DNA from: Sphingobium sp. KCTC 72723
GTDB lineage: Bacteria > Pseudomonadota > Alphaproteobacteria > Sphingomonadales > Sphingomonadaceae
DNA: 64,000 nt
Reading direction: 5' to 3'
NCBI RefSeq assembly: GCF_014280435.1
Contig: NZ_CP060388.1
Coordinates: forward strand, 4,308,399-4,372,398
The notes beneath the pieces are model-generated. The model did not search any database. It was given only the letters and a program-made list of their open reading frames with translations, and was not told the DNA's origin. Positions 45,332 through 53,690 of the stretch are shown in pieces. The number at the start of each line of letters is the position of its first letter. Position 1 is the stretch's first letter. Position numbers and translations under genes: made by a program.

Positions 45332-46552
45332 TTACTGCGGAGCCTTGGCCGTGAAGGCGAAGGTCAGCGCCACCTGTGGCGCAAGGCCGGTGCTGCTGTC
45401 GCCATTGCCCACGCCAAAGGATGCGCGGGCGATAGTGGCGCTGCCCGATACCTTGCGGGTCGGACCTTCGCCGGTCAGGGTGAAGCGGATGCTCTGCGCT
45501 TTGCTGATGCCTTTCAGGCTGAGCAACCCCCTTGCCCGGTAGGCGTTGGGTCCGGTGCGTTCCGCGCCCTTTGCGGTGAAGGTCGCGGTCGGATGCGCGG
45601 CGATGCTGAAAAATTCGTCGCCCGGCAGCATCCCGTCCTTATAGGCGTCACCCACGCTGGCGCTGGCCATGTCGATCGTCACCTTGATGTCCGCGCTGTC
45701 GGGATGGTCGGGGTCCATGACGATCGCGGCGGTCCATTTGCCAAAGCTGCCGCTGATGGTTTCGCCGTCATTGCCGACGGAAAAGCCGATCCGCCCGCCC
45801 GGCTGCACCGTCCATGCCGGTGGTGGCCCTGCGGCTTCTTCGACAGGTTCCGCAATGGCATTTGCGACAACGTTTTCAGGCGTGGCTTCGGCGACATTGG
45901 CCGGTTCGGCAATGGGTTCCGGCGCGACTGGGGCAGGAGCCGCCACGCTGGCAGGCGCTGCGCCGGGCAGGATGGCACGACCGGCCAGAAAGCCGACAAG
46001 GATCAGCGCAGGCAGGCCAATGAGCAGCGCGGTCGACCGCCCCGGCACCATCCGCCAGATCAGCCCGTCGCGCATCAGGAAATGATGGCGCAGCGCCCCG
46101 GCGACATGCAGCGCGACCAGCGCGATGCCGATCCAGGCGATCAGGCCATGGCTACCCTTCGCCAGCCCATGGACGGACGCAGGCAGCGGAAGGTGGGGCA
46201 GGGGAATGGCGCCAAAGATCAGCGTCGGCACCTTGACCTTCGCGGTCGATACCAGCGCCCAGCCGGTCAGCGGCCCGGCAATCATGAAGGCGTAAAGGCC
46301 CAGATGCACGCCCGACGCCAATGCGCCCTGCCAGCCGCCCTCCAATTTTGCCGGGCGCGGTTTCCAGTAACGCACCGCGACCCGCACCAGCGTCAGGGCC
46401 AGGATCATGATGCCGACCGACTTGTGCAGTTGATAGAGCGAAAAGCCGCGCGCCCCCAGACCCTCCAGCGCCCAGCCGACGCTGATCTGGAAAGCGATCA
46501 GGGCAGCGATGGCCCAGTGCAGGATGATGGCAGTCAGGCTGTAGCGTTGCAT
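45332..46552 (-). CDS. Cytochrome b561-YceI fusion protein
   Basis: The 406-residue product joins two domains. Residues ~1-180 form a four-helix cytochrome b561 (MQRYSLTAIILHWAIAALIAFQ; LYQLHKSVGIMILAL; FLMRDGLIWRM region), with histidines for two hemes. After an extra membrane helix and a Pro/Ala-rich linker (to ~235), residues ~236-406 are a periplasmic YceI lipocalin-like domain (GRIGFSVGNDG; GSFGKWTAAIVMDPDHPDSADIKVTIDMAS; EFFSIAAHPTATF). YceI proteins bind isoprenoid lipids such as quinones, so quinone-linked electron transfer is a reasonable inference. The start at 46552 begins the b561 domain. Confidence 0.88.
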   Translation of the reverse strand: MQRYSLTAIILHWAIAALIAFQISVGWALEGLGARGFSLYQLHKSVGIMILALTLVRVAVRYWKPRPAKLEGGWQGALASGVHLGLYAFMIAGPLTGWALVSTAKVKVPTLIFGAIPLPHLPLPASVHGLAKGSHGLIAWIGIALVALHVAGALRHHFLMRDGLIWRMVPGRSTALLIGLPALILVGFLAGRAILPGAAPASVAAPAPVAPEPIAEPANVAEATPENVVANAIAEPVEEAAGPPPAWTVQPGGRIGFSVGNDGETISGSFGKWTAAIVMDPDHPDSADIKVTIDMASASVGDAYKDGMLPGDEFFSIAAHPTATFTAKGAERTGPNAYRARGLLSLKGISKAQSIRFTLTGEGPTRKVSGSATIARASFGVGNGDSSTGLAPQVALTFAFTAKAPQ

Positions 46553-46756
46553 GTAAGGTTCCGGGGATCGTGGCGCAGGCGAAGCTATGGTGCGGGCGGA
46601 CCCAAGTCCATCGGCCCAACTGGAAACATTGCGTTGCCGCTGCGCAATCGCCATTGTGTCATAAAGGTCGCAACTCCTGCAATTTTACCGGCGCGATTGC
46701 ATCACTGGCTGTCGCGGGTAAGAGGCAGGCAGAAAATAGTGAGGGAAAATCAGGAC

Positions 46757-47194
46757 ATGGCCAAACCCGAATCCTGGCGGTTCACTCCGCAAGCCTATCG
46801 CTTCGTGACCAGCATCGACACGCGGTTTCAGGATCTCGATACGATGGGTCACATCAACAATGTGGCGATTTCCGGCATTTTCGAAACCGCGCGCATCCGG
46901 TTTCACCATCATATGGGCCGTCATCCGCAGGAACAGGGCGTCCGCTGGCTGGTCGCCAACGTCAATCTGAACTTCATCGAGGAATCGCACTTCCCCTATC
47001 CGTTCGAGGTGCATTGCGCGATCGGCCATATCGGCCGCACCAGCTGGACGATCAGCTCGGCCGGGTTCCAAAAGGGCGTGTGCGTCGCGACCTGCGACAC
47101 CACCGTCGTCACCCATGGCACCGAAGGCCGCCGCGAAATCGACGAGACGCTGCGCGAAGCGATGGAACTGAACTTCATCCGGCAGCCTGAATAG
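46757..47194 (+). CDS. Acyl-CoA thioesterase (hotdog fold)
   Basis: The 145-residue product is a 4HBT-type thioesterase. It shows TRFQDLDTMGHINNVAISGIFETAR with the catalytic acid and HxN motif, followed by VNLNFIEESHFPYPFEVHCAIGHIGRTSW. The substrate is unknown; relatives act on 4-hydroxybenzoyl-CoA or short acyl-CoAs. ATG 46757 was chosen because the open frame upstream only mirrors the YceI gene. It is divergent from the b561-YceI gene. Confidence 0.85.
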   Translation: MAKPESWRFTPQAYRFVTSIDTRFQDLDTMGHINNVAISGIFETARIRFHHHMGRHPQEQGVRWLVANVNLNFIEESHFPYPFEVHCAIGHIGRTSWTISSAGFQKGVCVATCDTTVVTHGTEGRREIDETLREAMELNFIRQPE

Positions 47195-47239
47195 AGTCGG
47201 TTTTGTGGCTATTACTTCGCGGCGCTCGCAAGGATGCCG

Positions 47240-47665
47240 TCACCGAAAACCGTGCATCCGCCGTGCCCATTGGAATGCGATGACGGCACCCTTGGCCGGC
47301 TGAATCATCGCAGCGGCCAATAGCACCGCCAGCGTCGGCCAGATCGCGGCCTGCCACCCCAGCGGAATGGAAAGCGCGCTGTTCACCTCGATCATCAGCG
47401 GGACCAATATGTGGCCCAGCAACAGAATGACGATATAGGACGGAAAATCGTCGGCCTGATGCGTGTCCCAGCGCTGGCCGCAATGGGTGCAGGCGGGCGT
47501 GGGTTTCAGGAAACGGGCAAACATCCGCCCTTCGCCACAGGCCGGGCATTTTCCGCGCAGCGCAAGGGCCAGCGCTGGCCCGAACGGGCGGTCTGGTGCA
47601 GGATCGGGTGGCAGGCCAGTCATGGGCGCGGGGGTAGGGGTTCGCCCGCGATGACGCAACATGGG
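47240..47665 (-). CDS. DUF983 family membrane protein
   Basis: The ~141-residue product has a zinc-ribbon-like pair (KCPACGEG ... CTHCGQRW) followed by two membrane helices (FPSYIVILLLGHILVPLMI and AIWPTLAVLLAAAMI), the DUF983 layout. Function is unknown; relatives often lie near cytochrome c oxidase assembly genes. ATG 47665 has GGGGA upstream; ATG 47623 is an alternative with no clear Shine-Dalgarno. It is divergent from pabB. Confidence 0.8.
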   Translation of the reverse strand, partial: PMLRHRGRTPTPAPMTGLPPDPAPDRPFGPALALALRGKCPACGEGRMFARFLKPTPACTHCGQRWDTHQADDFPSYIVILLLGHILVPLMIEVNSALSIPLGWQAAIWPTLAVLLAAAMIQPAKGAVIAFQWARRMHGFR

Positions 47666-47716
47666 ATAATCCCCGATGGCCCTTCCGCCCTGCGCAAAGC
47701 CTGTTAAGACACCGCC

Positions 47717-48895
47717 ATGCGTCTGCCCGGCCCGTCCGAAATCTTTGCCCTGTTCGATGATGCGCGCCCGCGTGGTGCGGCGGCGGCGCGGCTGTATCGC
47801 GATCCTGTAGAGGTTATCGCGGCCTATAGCATGGCGCAGGTCCAGCCCGCGCTCGACCGTCTGGCCGACGCGCGGGAGGCCGGGCTGCATGTCGCAGGCT
47901 ATATGGCCTATGAAGCGGGTCTGGCGCTGGAGGACCGGCTGGCGCCGATCGCGCGCCGGCGGCAGGTAGATGCGCCTGATGCAGCGCCTCTGCTGTGGTT
48001 CGGTCTGTTCGAAGGGGTGCGCCTGATCGCGCCTGATGCGGTAGCCGCGCTGCTGCCCGATCCGGCGGATGCGCAGGTGGGACCGTTGCGGCCGCTGGTG
48101 GATGAAGCAGCCTATGGCGCGGCCTTTGGCCAGGTGCAGGATTATATCCGCGCAGGTGACATTTATCAGGTCAACCTGACCTTCCCCTGCGAAGTGGATC
48201 TGTCGGGCGATCCGATGGCGCTTTATGCCGCGATCCGCCCGCGCGGCGCAGCGGGCTATGGCGGGGTGATGCGCACCGGGGATCAGGCGATCCTGTCCTT
48301 TTCGCCCGAACTCTTCTTCACGCTGGTACGCGGCCAGTTGACCGCGCGGCCGATGAAGGGGACGGCGGCCCGCCATCCCGATCCGCAACAGGACGCCGCC
48401 CTTGCCCGCTGGTTGCAGGACGATGCCAAGCAGCGCGCCGAAAATCTGATGATCGTGGACCTGTTGCGCAACGACCTGTCGCGCGTATCGCGCGCGGGCA
48501 GCGTGACTGTGCCGGACTTGTTCAAGGTCGAAAGCTACCCGACCGTTCATCAACTGGTGTCCACCGTGCGGGCGCGGGTGCTGCCGGGGCTGTCGCCGGT
48601 GGATGTGCTGCGCGTGCTGTTTCCCTGCGGCTCGATCACCGGCGCGCCCAAGGTGCGGGCGATGGAAATTATCGACGCGGTCGAACCCCATGCGCGCGGC
48701 GTCTACACTGGCACGATGGGCTGGATCGACCCGGATGGCGACGCGGCTTTCAACGTCGCCATCCGCACGCTGAGCGTCCGCGAGGGAGCGGGCGTGGGGC
48801 GGCTGGGTCTGGGTTCCGGCATCGTTGCCGATTCGCAACTGTCGGCGGAATGGGCTGAATGTCTGGCCAAGGGTCGATTTCTCGTTCCTGCCTGA
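47717..48895 (+). CDS. pabB: Aminodeoxychorismate synthase component I
   Basis: PabB makes 4-amino-4-deoxychorismate from chorismate for folate synthesis. The 392-residue product has the chorismate-binding core: DYIRAGDIYQVNLTFPCEV (QVNLT is typical of PabB), SFSPELFF, MKGTAAR, NLMIVDLLRNDLSRV, LFPCGSITGAPKVRAMEII and GLGSGIVADS. It is shorter at the N-terminus than TrpE. pabC follows after 37 bases. Confidence 0.94.
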   Translation: MRLPGPSEIFALFDDARPRGAAAARLYRDPVEVIAAYSMAQVQPALDRLADAREAGLHVAGYMAYEAGLALEDRLAPIARRRQVDAPDAAPLLWFGLFEGVRLIAPDAVAALLPDPADAQVGPLRPLVDEAAYGAAFGQVQDYIRAGDIYQVNLTFPCEVDLSGDPMALYAAIRPRGAAGYGGVMRTGDQAILSFSPELFFTLVRGQLTARPMKGTAARHPDPQQDAALARWLQDDAKQRAENLMIVDLLRNDLSRVSRAGSVTVPDLFKVESYPTVHQLVSTVRARVLPGLSPVDVLRVLFPCGSITGAPKVRAMEIIDAVEPHARGVYTGTMGWIDPDGDAAFNVAIRTLSVREGAGVGRLGLGSGIVADSQLSAEWAECLAKGRFLVPA

Positions 48896-48932
48896 TGAGC
48901 CTGCTTGACTTGGGCGCGGGCAACCGCTTGGA

Positions 48933-49565
48933 ATGGCTGCAATGTCACTGGCCGATGGACGCTTTGATCTGCTCGAAACCATGGCCTTCGACCCGATCGA
49001 AGGCATAAGGTTGCTGGAGCTGCACCTTGAACGGGTCAAGGCGAGCGCCGACGCGCTTGGCTTTGCCTTCGATCGCCATGGCCTGCGCAACGAATTGCAG
49101 GCCGCCACCTTTCGTCTGCGCGAACGCAGCCGGGTGCGGTTGATGGTGTCGCGCGGCGGCGCGGTAGCGATAGAAGTGCGCGATCATCGCGCCTGGCCCG
49201 GCGCGATCGTGCCGGTAAAGATGGTGCCGCGCCATGCGCCTGCCGACGACCTGCGGCTGCTGCACAAGACGACCGATCGGTCGCTCTACCGCGACGCGCT
49301 CAAACGGGGCGGCACCTATGAAGTGGGGCTGATCGACGCAAAGGGTTATGTGACCGAAGGCTGCTTCTCGTCCATCTTCGTGGAACGGGGCGAAAAGCTG
49401 GTCACCCCGCCGCTCAGCCGGGGCGTATTGCCCGGCATCCTGCGCCGAAGCCTGATCGACATGGGCGAAGCGGTGGAAGCGGACCTGCGCGTCCATGATC
49501 TGGACGGCGGTTTCTTCATCGGCAACGCCGCGCGCGGCATGGTGGCCGCTACGCTGGCGCATTAG
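48933..49565 (+). CDS. pabC: Aminodeoxychorismate lyase (class IV aminotransferase family)
   Basis: PabC releases pyruvate from aminodeoxychorismate to give 4-aminobenzoate. The 210-residue product is a short fold-type IV PLP protein: FDLLETMAFDPIEGIRLLELHLERV at the start, the PLP lysine in LLHKTTDRSLYRDAL, and VTEGCFSSIFVERGEKLVTPPLSRGVLPGILRR. The family includes branched-chain aminotransferases, but the length and adjacent pabB support PabC. Confidence 0.88.
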   Translation: MAAMSLADGRFDLLETMAFDPIEGIRLLELHLERVKASADALGFAFDRHGLRNELQAATFRLRERSRVRLMVSRGGAVAIEVRDHRAWPGAIVPVKMVPRHAPADDLRLLHKTTDRSLYRDALKRGGTYEVGLIDAKGYVTEGCFSSIFVERGEKLVTPPLSRGVLPGILRRSLIDMGEAVEADLRVHDLDGGFFIGNAARGMVAATLAH

Positions 49566-49689
49566 CCGCGCTTTCCTGCCGTAAAGCCTTTCATCGCCAA
49601 CTGGCGGTTGCCCCTGCGTCCGTTGCGCATTAAGGACCGCCGCGTCTGCTTTATGAGCAGATACGCGATGTTTGAGAAAGATTATTGCC

Positions 49690-50892
49690 ATGAGCCTGAC
49701 TTCCGCTGCCCTCGGCCGTATCCAGCCCTCCGCCACGCTCGCCATGAGCGCGCGGGTGAATGCGCTTAAAGCCGATGGCGTGGACGTGATTGGACTGTCG
49801 GCGGGCGAACCCGATTTCGATACGCCCGATTTCGTCAAGGAAGCGGGCATCGCCGCGATTCGCAACAACCTCACGCGCTATACCGACGTGGACGGCACCG
49901 CCGACGTCAAGGAAGCGGTGATGTTCAAGTTTCAGCGCGACAATGGTCTGAGCTACAAGCGCAGCCAGGTCACGGTCAATTCCGGCGGCAAGCACACCTT
50001 GTTCAACGCGCTGGTCGCGACTGTGGACGTGGGCGATGAAGTCATCATCCCCGCGCCTTACTGGGTCAGCTATCCCGACATCGTGAACTTTGCGGGCGGC
50101 ACGCCTGTTTTCATCGAAGGTCCGGCGTCGCAGGGTTACAAGATCACCGCAGCGCAGCTGGACGCGGCGATCACCCCGCGCACCAAATGGGTGATGCTCA
50201 ATTCGCCGTCCAACCCGTCTGGCGCGGCCTATTCGGCCGACGAGCTGAGGGCGCTGGCCGACGTGCTGCTGCGGCATCCCCATGTGCTGGTGATGACCGA
50301 CGATATGTATGAGCATGTCTGGTACGCATCGACCCCCTTCGCCACCATCGCGCAGGTTTGCCCGGACCTGTATGACCGCACGCTGACGGTCAATGGCTGC
50401 TCCAAGGCTTTCTCGATGACCGGCTGGCGCATCGGTTTTGCCGGTGGTCCCGAATGGATCATCAAGGCGATGAGCAAGCTGCAATCGCAATCGACCAGCA
50501 ACCCCTGCTCGATCAGCCAGGCCGCTGCCGTCGCCGCGCTCACCGGGCCGCAGGATTTTCTGGAGGAACGCAACGGCGTGTTCCGCAAGCGCCGCGACAT
50601 GGTCGTCGCGATGCTGAACGACGCGCCGGGGCTGGATTGCCCGACGCCCGAAGGCGCTTTCTACGTCTATCCCGACGCCAGCGGCGTGATCGGCAAGGTG
50701 ACGCCCAAGGGCAAGCTGATCGACAGCGACGAAACGCTGATCGGCTACTTTCTGGACGAAGCCAAGGTCGCTGCCGTCCATGGCGCGGCCTTCGGCCTCT
50801 CGCCCGCCTTCCGCATCAGCTATGCGACGTCGGACGAAGTGCTGAAAAAGGCCTGCACCCGCATTCAGGAAGCCTGCGCCGCTTTGCGATAA
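49690..50892 (+). CDS. aspC: Aspartate aminotransferase (class I, subgroup Ib type)
   Basis: This PLP enzyme interconverts aspartate and oxaloacetate; alphaproteobacterial members can also act on prephenate. The 400-residue product shows GLSAGEPDFDTPDFV, NSGGKHTLFNAL, PYWVSYPDIV, NSPSNPSGAAYS, MTDDMYEHVWY, the PLP lysine at residue 239 in NGCSKAFSMTGWRIGF, and FRISYATS. ATG 49690 gives the family start MSLTSAALGRIQPSATLAMS. A long hairpin follows. Confidence 0.94.
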   Translation: MSLTSAALGRIQPSATLAMSARVNALKADGVDVIGLSAGEPDFDTPDFVKEAGIAAIRNNLTRYTDVDGTADVKEAVMFKFQRDNGLSYKRSQVTVNSGGKHTLFNALVATVDVGDEVIIPAPYWVSYPDIVNFAGGTPVFIEGPASQGYKITAAQLDAAITPRTKWVMLNSPSNPSGAAYSADELRALADVLLRHPHVLVMTDDMYEHVWYASTPFATIAQVCPDLYDRTLTVNGCSKAFSMTGWRIGFAGGPEWIIKAMSKLQSQSTSNPCSISQAAAVAALTGPQDFLEERNGVFRKRRDMVVAMLNDAPGLDCPTPEGAFYVYPDASGVIGKVTPKGKLIDSDETLIGYFLDEAKVAAVHGAAFGLSPAFRISYATSDEVLKKACTRIQEACAALR

Positions 50893-50900
50893 GCCCCGGA

Positions 50901-50928
50901 CCGCATCGGCCTGCGCAGGCCGATGCGG
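50901..50928 (+). terminator. Hairpin after aspC, probable terminator
   Basis: CCGCATCGGCCTG and CAGGCCGATGCGG form a perfect 13-bp stem with a 2-base loop, 9 bases after the aspC stop. There is no T run, so the terminator role is inferred. The rest of 50929-51197 holds only a possible promoter (TTGCGA at 50985, 16 bases, TATATG at 51007). Confidence 0.55.
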
Positions 50929-51197
50929 TGCCGCGCGCGCAAAAAACACCAAAACGGAAACGGTCCTTTTCGCGTCGCGCCGTCTTGCGATTGACGCAAT
51001 GCGACCTATATGTCCGTTGCGTAAAGAAACTGATTTAAGGCTGCATCGCGCCGGTCGTTCTGTTTCATGCTTTGGTCGAACGCCGCTCGTAAGGGCGCGC
51101 GCCATTCAGCAAGGGGCAAGGCGCAGACTTTTAACCGGGTCTGTAACCGGATCGCACTGTCAGCCGAACTATAGTGTGAACAAGAAAGGCATTGGCC

Positions 51198-51350
51198 ATG
51201 GTGGCGTTTATCAAATCCGAACTGTTCCTGCGCTTCATGGGCGGGTTCCTGATCGGCGCCGTGGGCGTATTCCTGCTCCAGCCTGACGATCAGCCGGGCC
51301 TGGGCATTTCTGCCATTGCAGCAACGACCACCCATAATGCGGCGCTCTGA
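51198..51350 (+). CDS. Small hydrophobic protein upstream of msrA
   Basis: ATG 51198, behind AAGAAAGG, opens a 50-residue frame: MVAFIKSELFLRFMGGFLIG and then a hydrophobic AVGVFLLQP, ending TTTHNAAL. One membrane helix (about residues 8-27) is likely. It overlaps the msrA start by 14 bases, suggesting co-translation. I recognise no family; it may be a conserved short protein of sphingomonads. Confidence 0.55.
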   Translation: MVAFIKSELFLRFMGGFLIGAVGVFLLQPDDQPGLGISAIAATTTHNAAL

Positions 51351-52008
51351 CGGCCTCGCTCTCGTCCTTCTGGCGGCATTAGCCGTCGCTTCGCCCGTGC
51401 GTGCCGAACGCACGGTGCTGGCCCCCGTCCCGACCATAGATGCAGCGTCCACGCGCACGCTGGAAACGGCTGTGTTCGCCGGTGGCTGCTATTGGGGTGT
51501 CGAGGGTGTCTTTTCCCATGTGAAGGGCGTTCGCCTCGTCAAATCGGGTTTTGCCGGTGGTCCCAATAACCGCCGCGTCGATTATGCGATGGTCAGCGGC
51601 GGCGACACCGGCTTTGCCGAAGCGGTCCGCGTGACCTATGATCCCAAACAGGTCAGCTACGGCACGCTGCTGCGCATCTTCTTTTCGGTCATCGCCGATC
51701 CCACGACGCTGAACTATCAGGGGCCAGACCATGGCACCCAATATCGCAGCGCGCTCTATCCGTTGAATGCGGAGCAGGGGAAGGCCGCCAGCGCCTATCT
51801 GGCGCAACTGGGCAAGGCGGGCCTGTGGCGCGATCCGATCGTGACCAAAGTGGAACGCTTCACCGGCTTTCAGGATGCCGACGCCTATCATCAGGATTTC
51901 ATGAAGGCGAACCCGCGCCACCCCTATATCCTGCGCTGGGACGCGCCCAAGCTGGCGGCGTTCAAGGCGATGTTCCCGATCCTGTATCGGGACAAGCCAT
52001 CGGCTTGA
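51337..52008 (+). CDS. msrA: Peptide-methionine (S)-S-oxide reductase MsrA, exported form
   Basis: MsrA reduces S-methionine sulfoxide in oxidised proteins. The 223-residue product has the catalytic GGCYWGVEG with the nucleophilic cysteine at residue 51, FSHVKGVRLVKSGFAGG, and HGTQYRSALYPLNAEQ. The first ~23 residues (MRRSDGLALVLLAALAVASPVRA) form a signal peptide, so this copy should act in the periplasm. No MsrB domain is fused and no resolving cysteine is seen at the C-terminus. ATG 51337 overlaps the small upstream gene. Confidence 0.93.
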   Translation: MRRSDGLALVLLAALAVASPVRAERTVLAPVPTIDAASTRTLETAVFAGGCYWGVEGVFSHVKGVRLVKSGFAGGPNNRRVDYAMVSGGDTGFAEAVRVTYDPKQVSYGTLLRIFFSVIADPTTLNYQGPDHGTQYRSALYPLNAEQGKAASAYLAQLGKAGLWRDPIVTKVERFTGFQDADAYHQDFMKANPRHPYILRWDAPKLAAFKAMFPILYRDKPSA

Positions 52009-52181
52009 AGCAGCGCAGGTCGTTGGCCAGCCATCGCCATATTGCCAATGCAGCGCGTCAGGTTTAGGTTCGTCCCATCAATTGGGAGCGATGTATCATG
52101 ATTCAGGGTCACCGCTGAAGCGGACAAGCAAGAAGGTGGCGGCGCAATCCGCCCTGTTGCACCTGAACAAGAGACGTCATC

Positions 52182-52961
52182 ATGCAAAGATTGAGTAACA
52201 AGACCTGCGTCGTTACCGGCGCGGCGCGGGGCATTGGCCGCGCCATCGCCGAGCGTTTTCTGGCGGAGGGCGCGGACGTTATCCTGACGGATGTGAATGC
52301 CGTAGCTGGAATGGAAACAGCCCGGCAAACCGGTGGCCGGTTCCTCCGGCTGGATGTGCGCGAGGAGGAGGACTGGGCGCGGATGGCCGAAGTCGCGTCG
52401 GCGATTGATGTCATGGTCAATAATGCGGGCGTGACCGGATTTGAAGAAGGTCCGGTCGCCCATGATCCTGAAGAAGCGAGCCTGGCCGACTGGCGCGCAG
52501 TTCATGCGGTCAATCTGGACGGCACGTTCCTTGGGTGCCGCTATGCGATCCGCGCGATGAAGGCGCGGGGAACCGGCTCCATCATCAACATATCGTCGCG
52601 CTCCGGGCTGGTGGGTATTCCGCGTGCAGCAGCCTATGCCTCGTCAAAGGCGGCGGTGCGCAATCATAGCAAGAGTGTCGCACTTTATTGCGCCCAACAG
52701 GGGTGGCGCATCCGTTGCAACTCGATCCATCCCGCCGCCATTCTGACGCCGATGTGGGACGCGATGCTGGGCGAGGGCGCGGATCGGGAAGTAAGGGCAA
52801 AGGCGTTGGTCGCGGACACACCGTTGCAGCGTTTCGGGTCGTCCGAAGAAGTGGCTGCCATCGCAGCAATGCTGGCTGCCGACGAGTCCGCTTATGTAAC
52901 AGGTGCCGAATTCAATATCGACGGCGGGCTGCTCGCCGGGTCGGCGGCCTCACCTGGCTGA
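52182..52961 (+). CDS. Short-chain dehydrogenase/reductase
   Basis: The 259-residue product is a classical SDR: NAD(P)-binding TGAARGIG at residues 13-20, NNAG in [10 protein letters not shown], SxxSR at [10 protein letters not shown] and the catalytic Y152-xxx-K156 in [10 protein letters not shown]. An acid (D in VILTDVN) after the second strand favours NAD over NADP. The substrate is unknown. It is monocistronic and converges with infC across a shared terminator. Confidence 0.9.
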   Translation: MQRLSNKTCVVTGAARGIGRAIAERFLAEGADVILTDVNAVAGMETARQTGGRFLRLDVREEEDWARMAEVASAIDVMVNNAGVTGFEEGPVAHDPEEASLADWRAVHAVNLDGTFLGCRYAIRAMKARGTGSIINISSRSGLVGIPRAAAYASSKAAVRNHSKSVALYCAQQGWRIRCNSIHPAAILTPMWDAMLGEGADREVRAKALVADTPLQRFGSSEEVAAIAAMLAADESAYVTGAEFNIDGGLLAGSAASPG

Positions 52962-52971
52962 CGCAACTTAC

Positions 52972-53008
52972 GGAAAGGGCGGCATCCGCAGGACGCCGCC
53001 CTTTCCGG
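52972..53008. terminator. Bidirectional terminator between SDR and infC
   Basis: GGAAAGGGCGGC (52972-52983) pairs with GCCGCCCTTTCC (52995-53006). A-rich and T-rich tracts flank both sides, so it can end both convergent transcripts. Confidence 0.75.
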
Positions 53009-53027
53009 TTTCAATCCGATCGATCGC

Positions 53028-53561
53028 TTATTTCGGCGAAAGCACCATCAGCATCTGACGGCCTTCCATGCGCGGATAGGCTTCGACCTTGGCTACTTCG
53101 GTGACATTTTCCGCCACGCGCTGGAGCAGGGCCATGCCAAGCTGTTGATGGCTGAGTTCGCGGCCACGGAAACGCAGGGTGATCTTCACCTTGTCGCCAT
53201 CGCCGATGAAATCATGGACCTTCTTCATCTTCGTATCATAGTCATGATCGTCGATGTTCGGACGCATCTTGATCTCTTTGAGTTCCTGCGTCTTCTGGGT
53301 CTTGCGGGCGATATTCGCCTTTTTCTGGGCTTCGTACTTATACTTGCCGATGTCCAGAAACTTGCAGACCGGCGGGTCGGCCGTCGGCGAGACTTCGACC
53401 AGGTCCAGGCCGACTTCGGCCGCCTGATCGATCGCTTCCTGCGTAAACATCACACCCAGATTCTCGCCTTCCCCGTCAATCACGCGGACTTTGGGGACCG
53501 TGATGAATTCATTGTAGCGAGGGCCGGATTTCGGCGGCGGCGCCAGCGGGCGGCGCATCAT
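53028..53561 (-). CDS. infC: Translation initiation factor IF-3
   Basis: IF-3 keeps ribosomal subunits apart and checks the start codon. The 177-residue product has the N-domain pattern [26 protein letters not shown] and the C-domain [19 protein letters not shown] ... [15 protein letters not shown]. It starts with two ATG codons rather than the rare AUU/AUC seen in enterics, so the classic autoregulation by start codon is absent. It lies 129 bases downstream of thrS; a CGGCTTT/AAAGCCG hairpin lies in the gap. Confidence 0.96.
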   Translation of the reverse strand: MMRRPLAPPPKSGPRYNEFITVPKVRVIDGEGENLGVMFTQEAIDQAAEVGLDLVEVSPTADPPVCKFLDIGKYKYEAQKKANIARKTQKTQELKEIKMRPNIDDHDYDTKMKKVHDFIGDGDKVKITLRFRGRELSHQQLGMALLQRVAENVTEVAKVEAYPRMEGRQMLMVLSPK

Positions 53562-53690
53562 TGGGGGACGTATAGCAGTATCTCCTGTGGTCGTTGCAAA
53601 AACGAGTGGCTCTTAGCGGCTTTTTTGCAAAGCCGAAAGGGGTCCGTGATGCCGCCGGAGCGAAATCACGAACCCTGTGGCATTGCTGCC

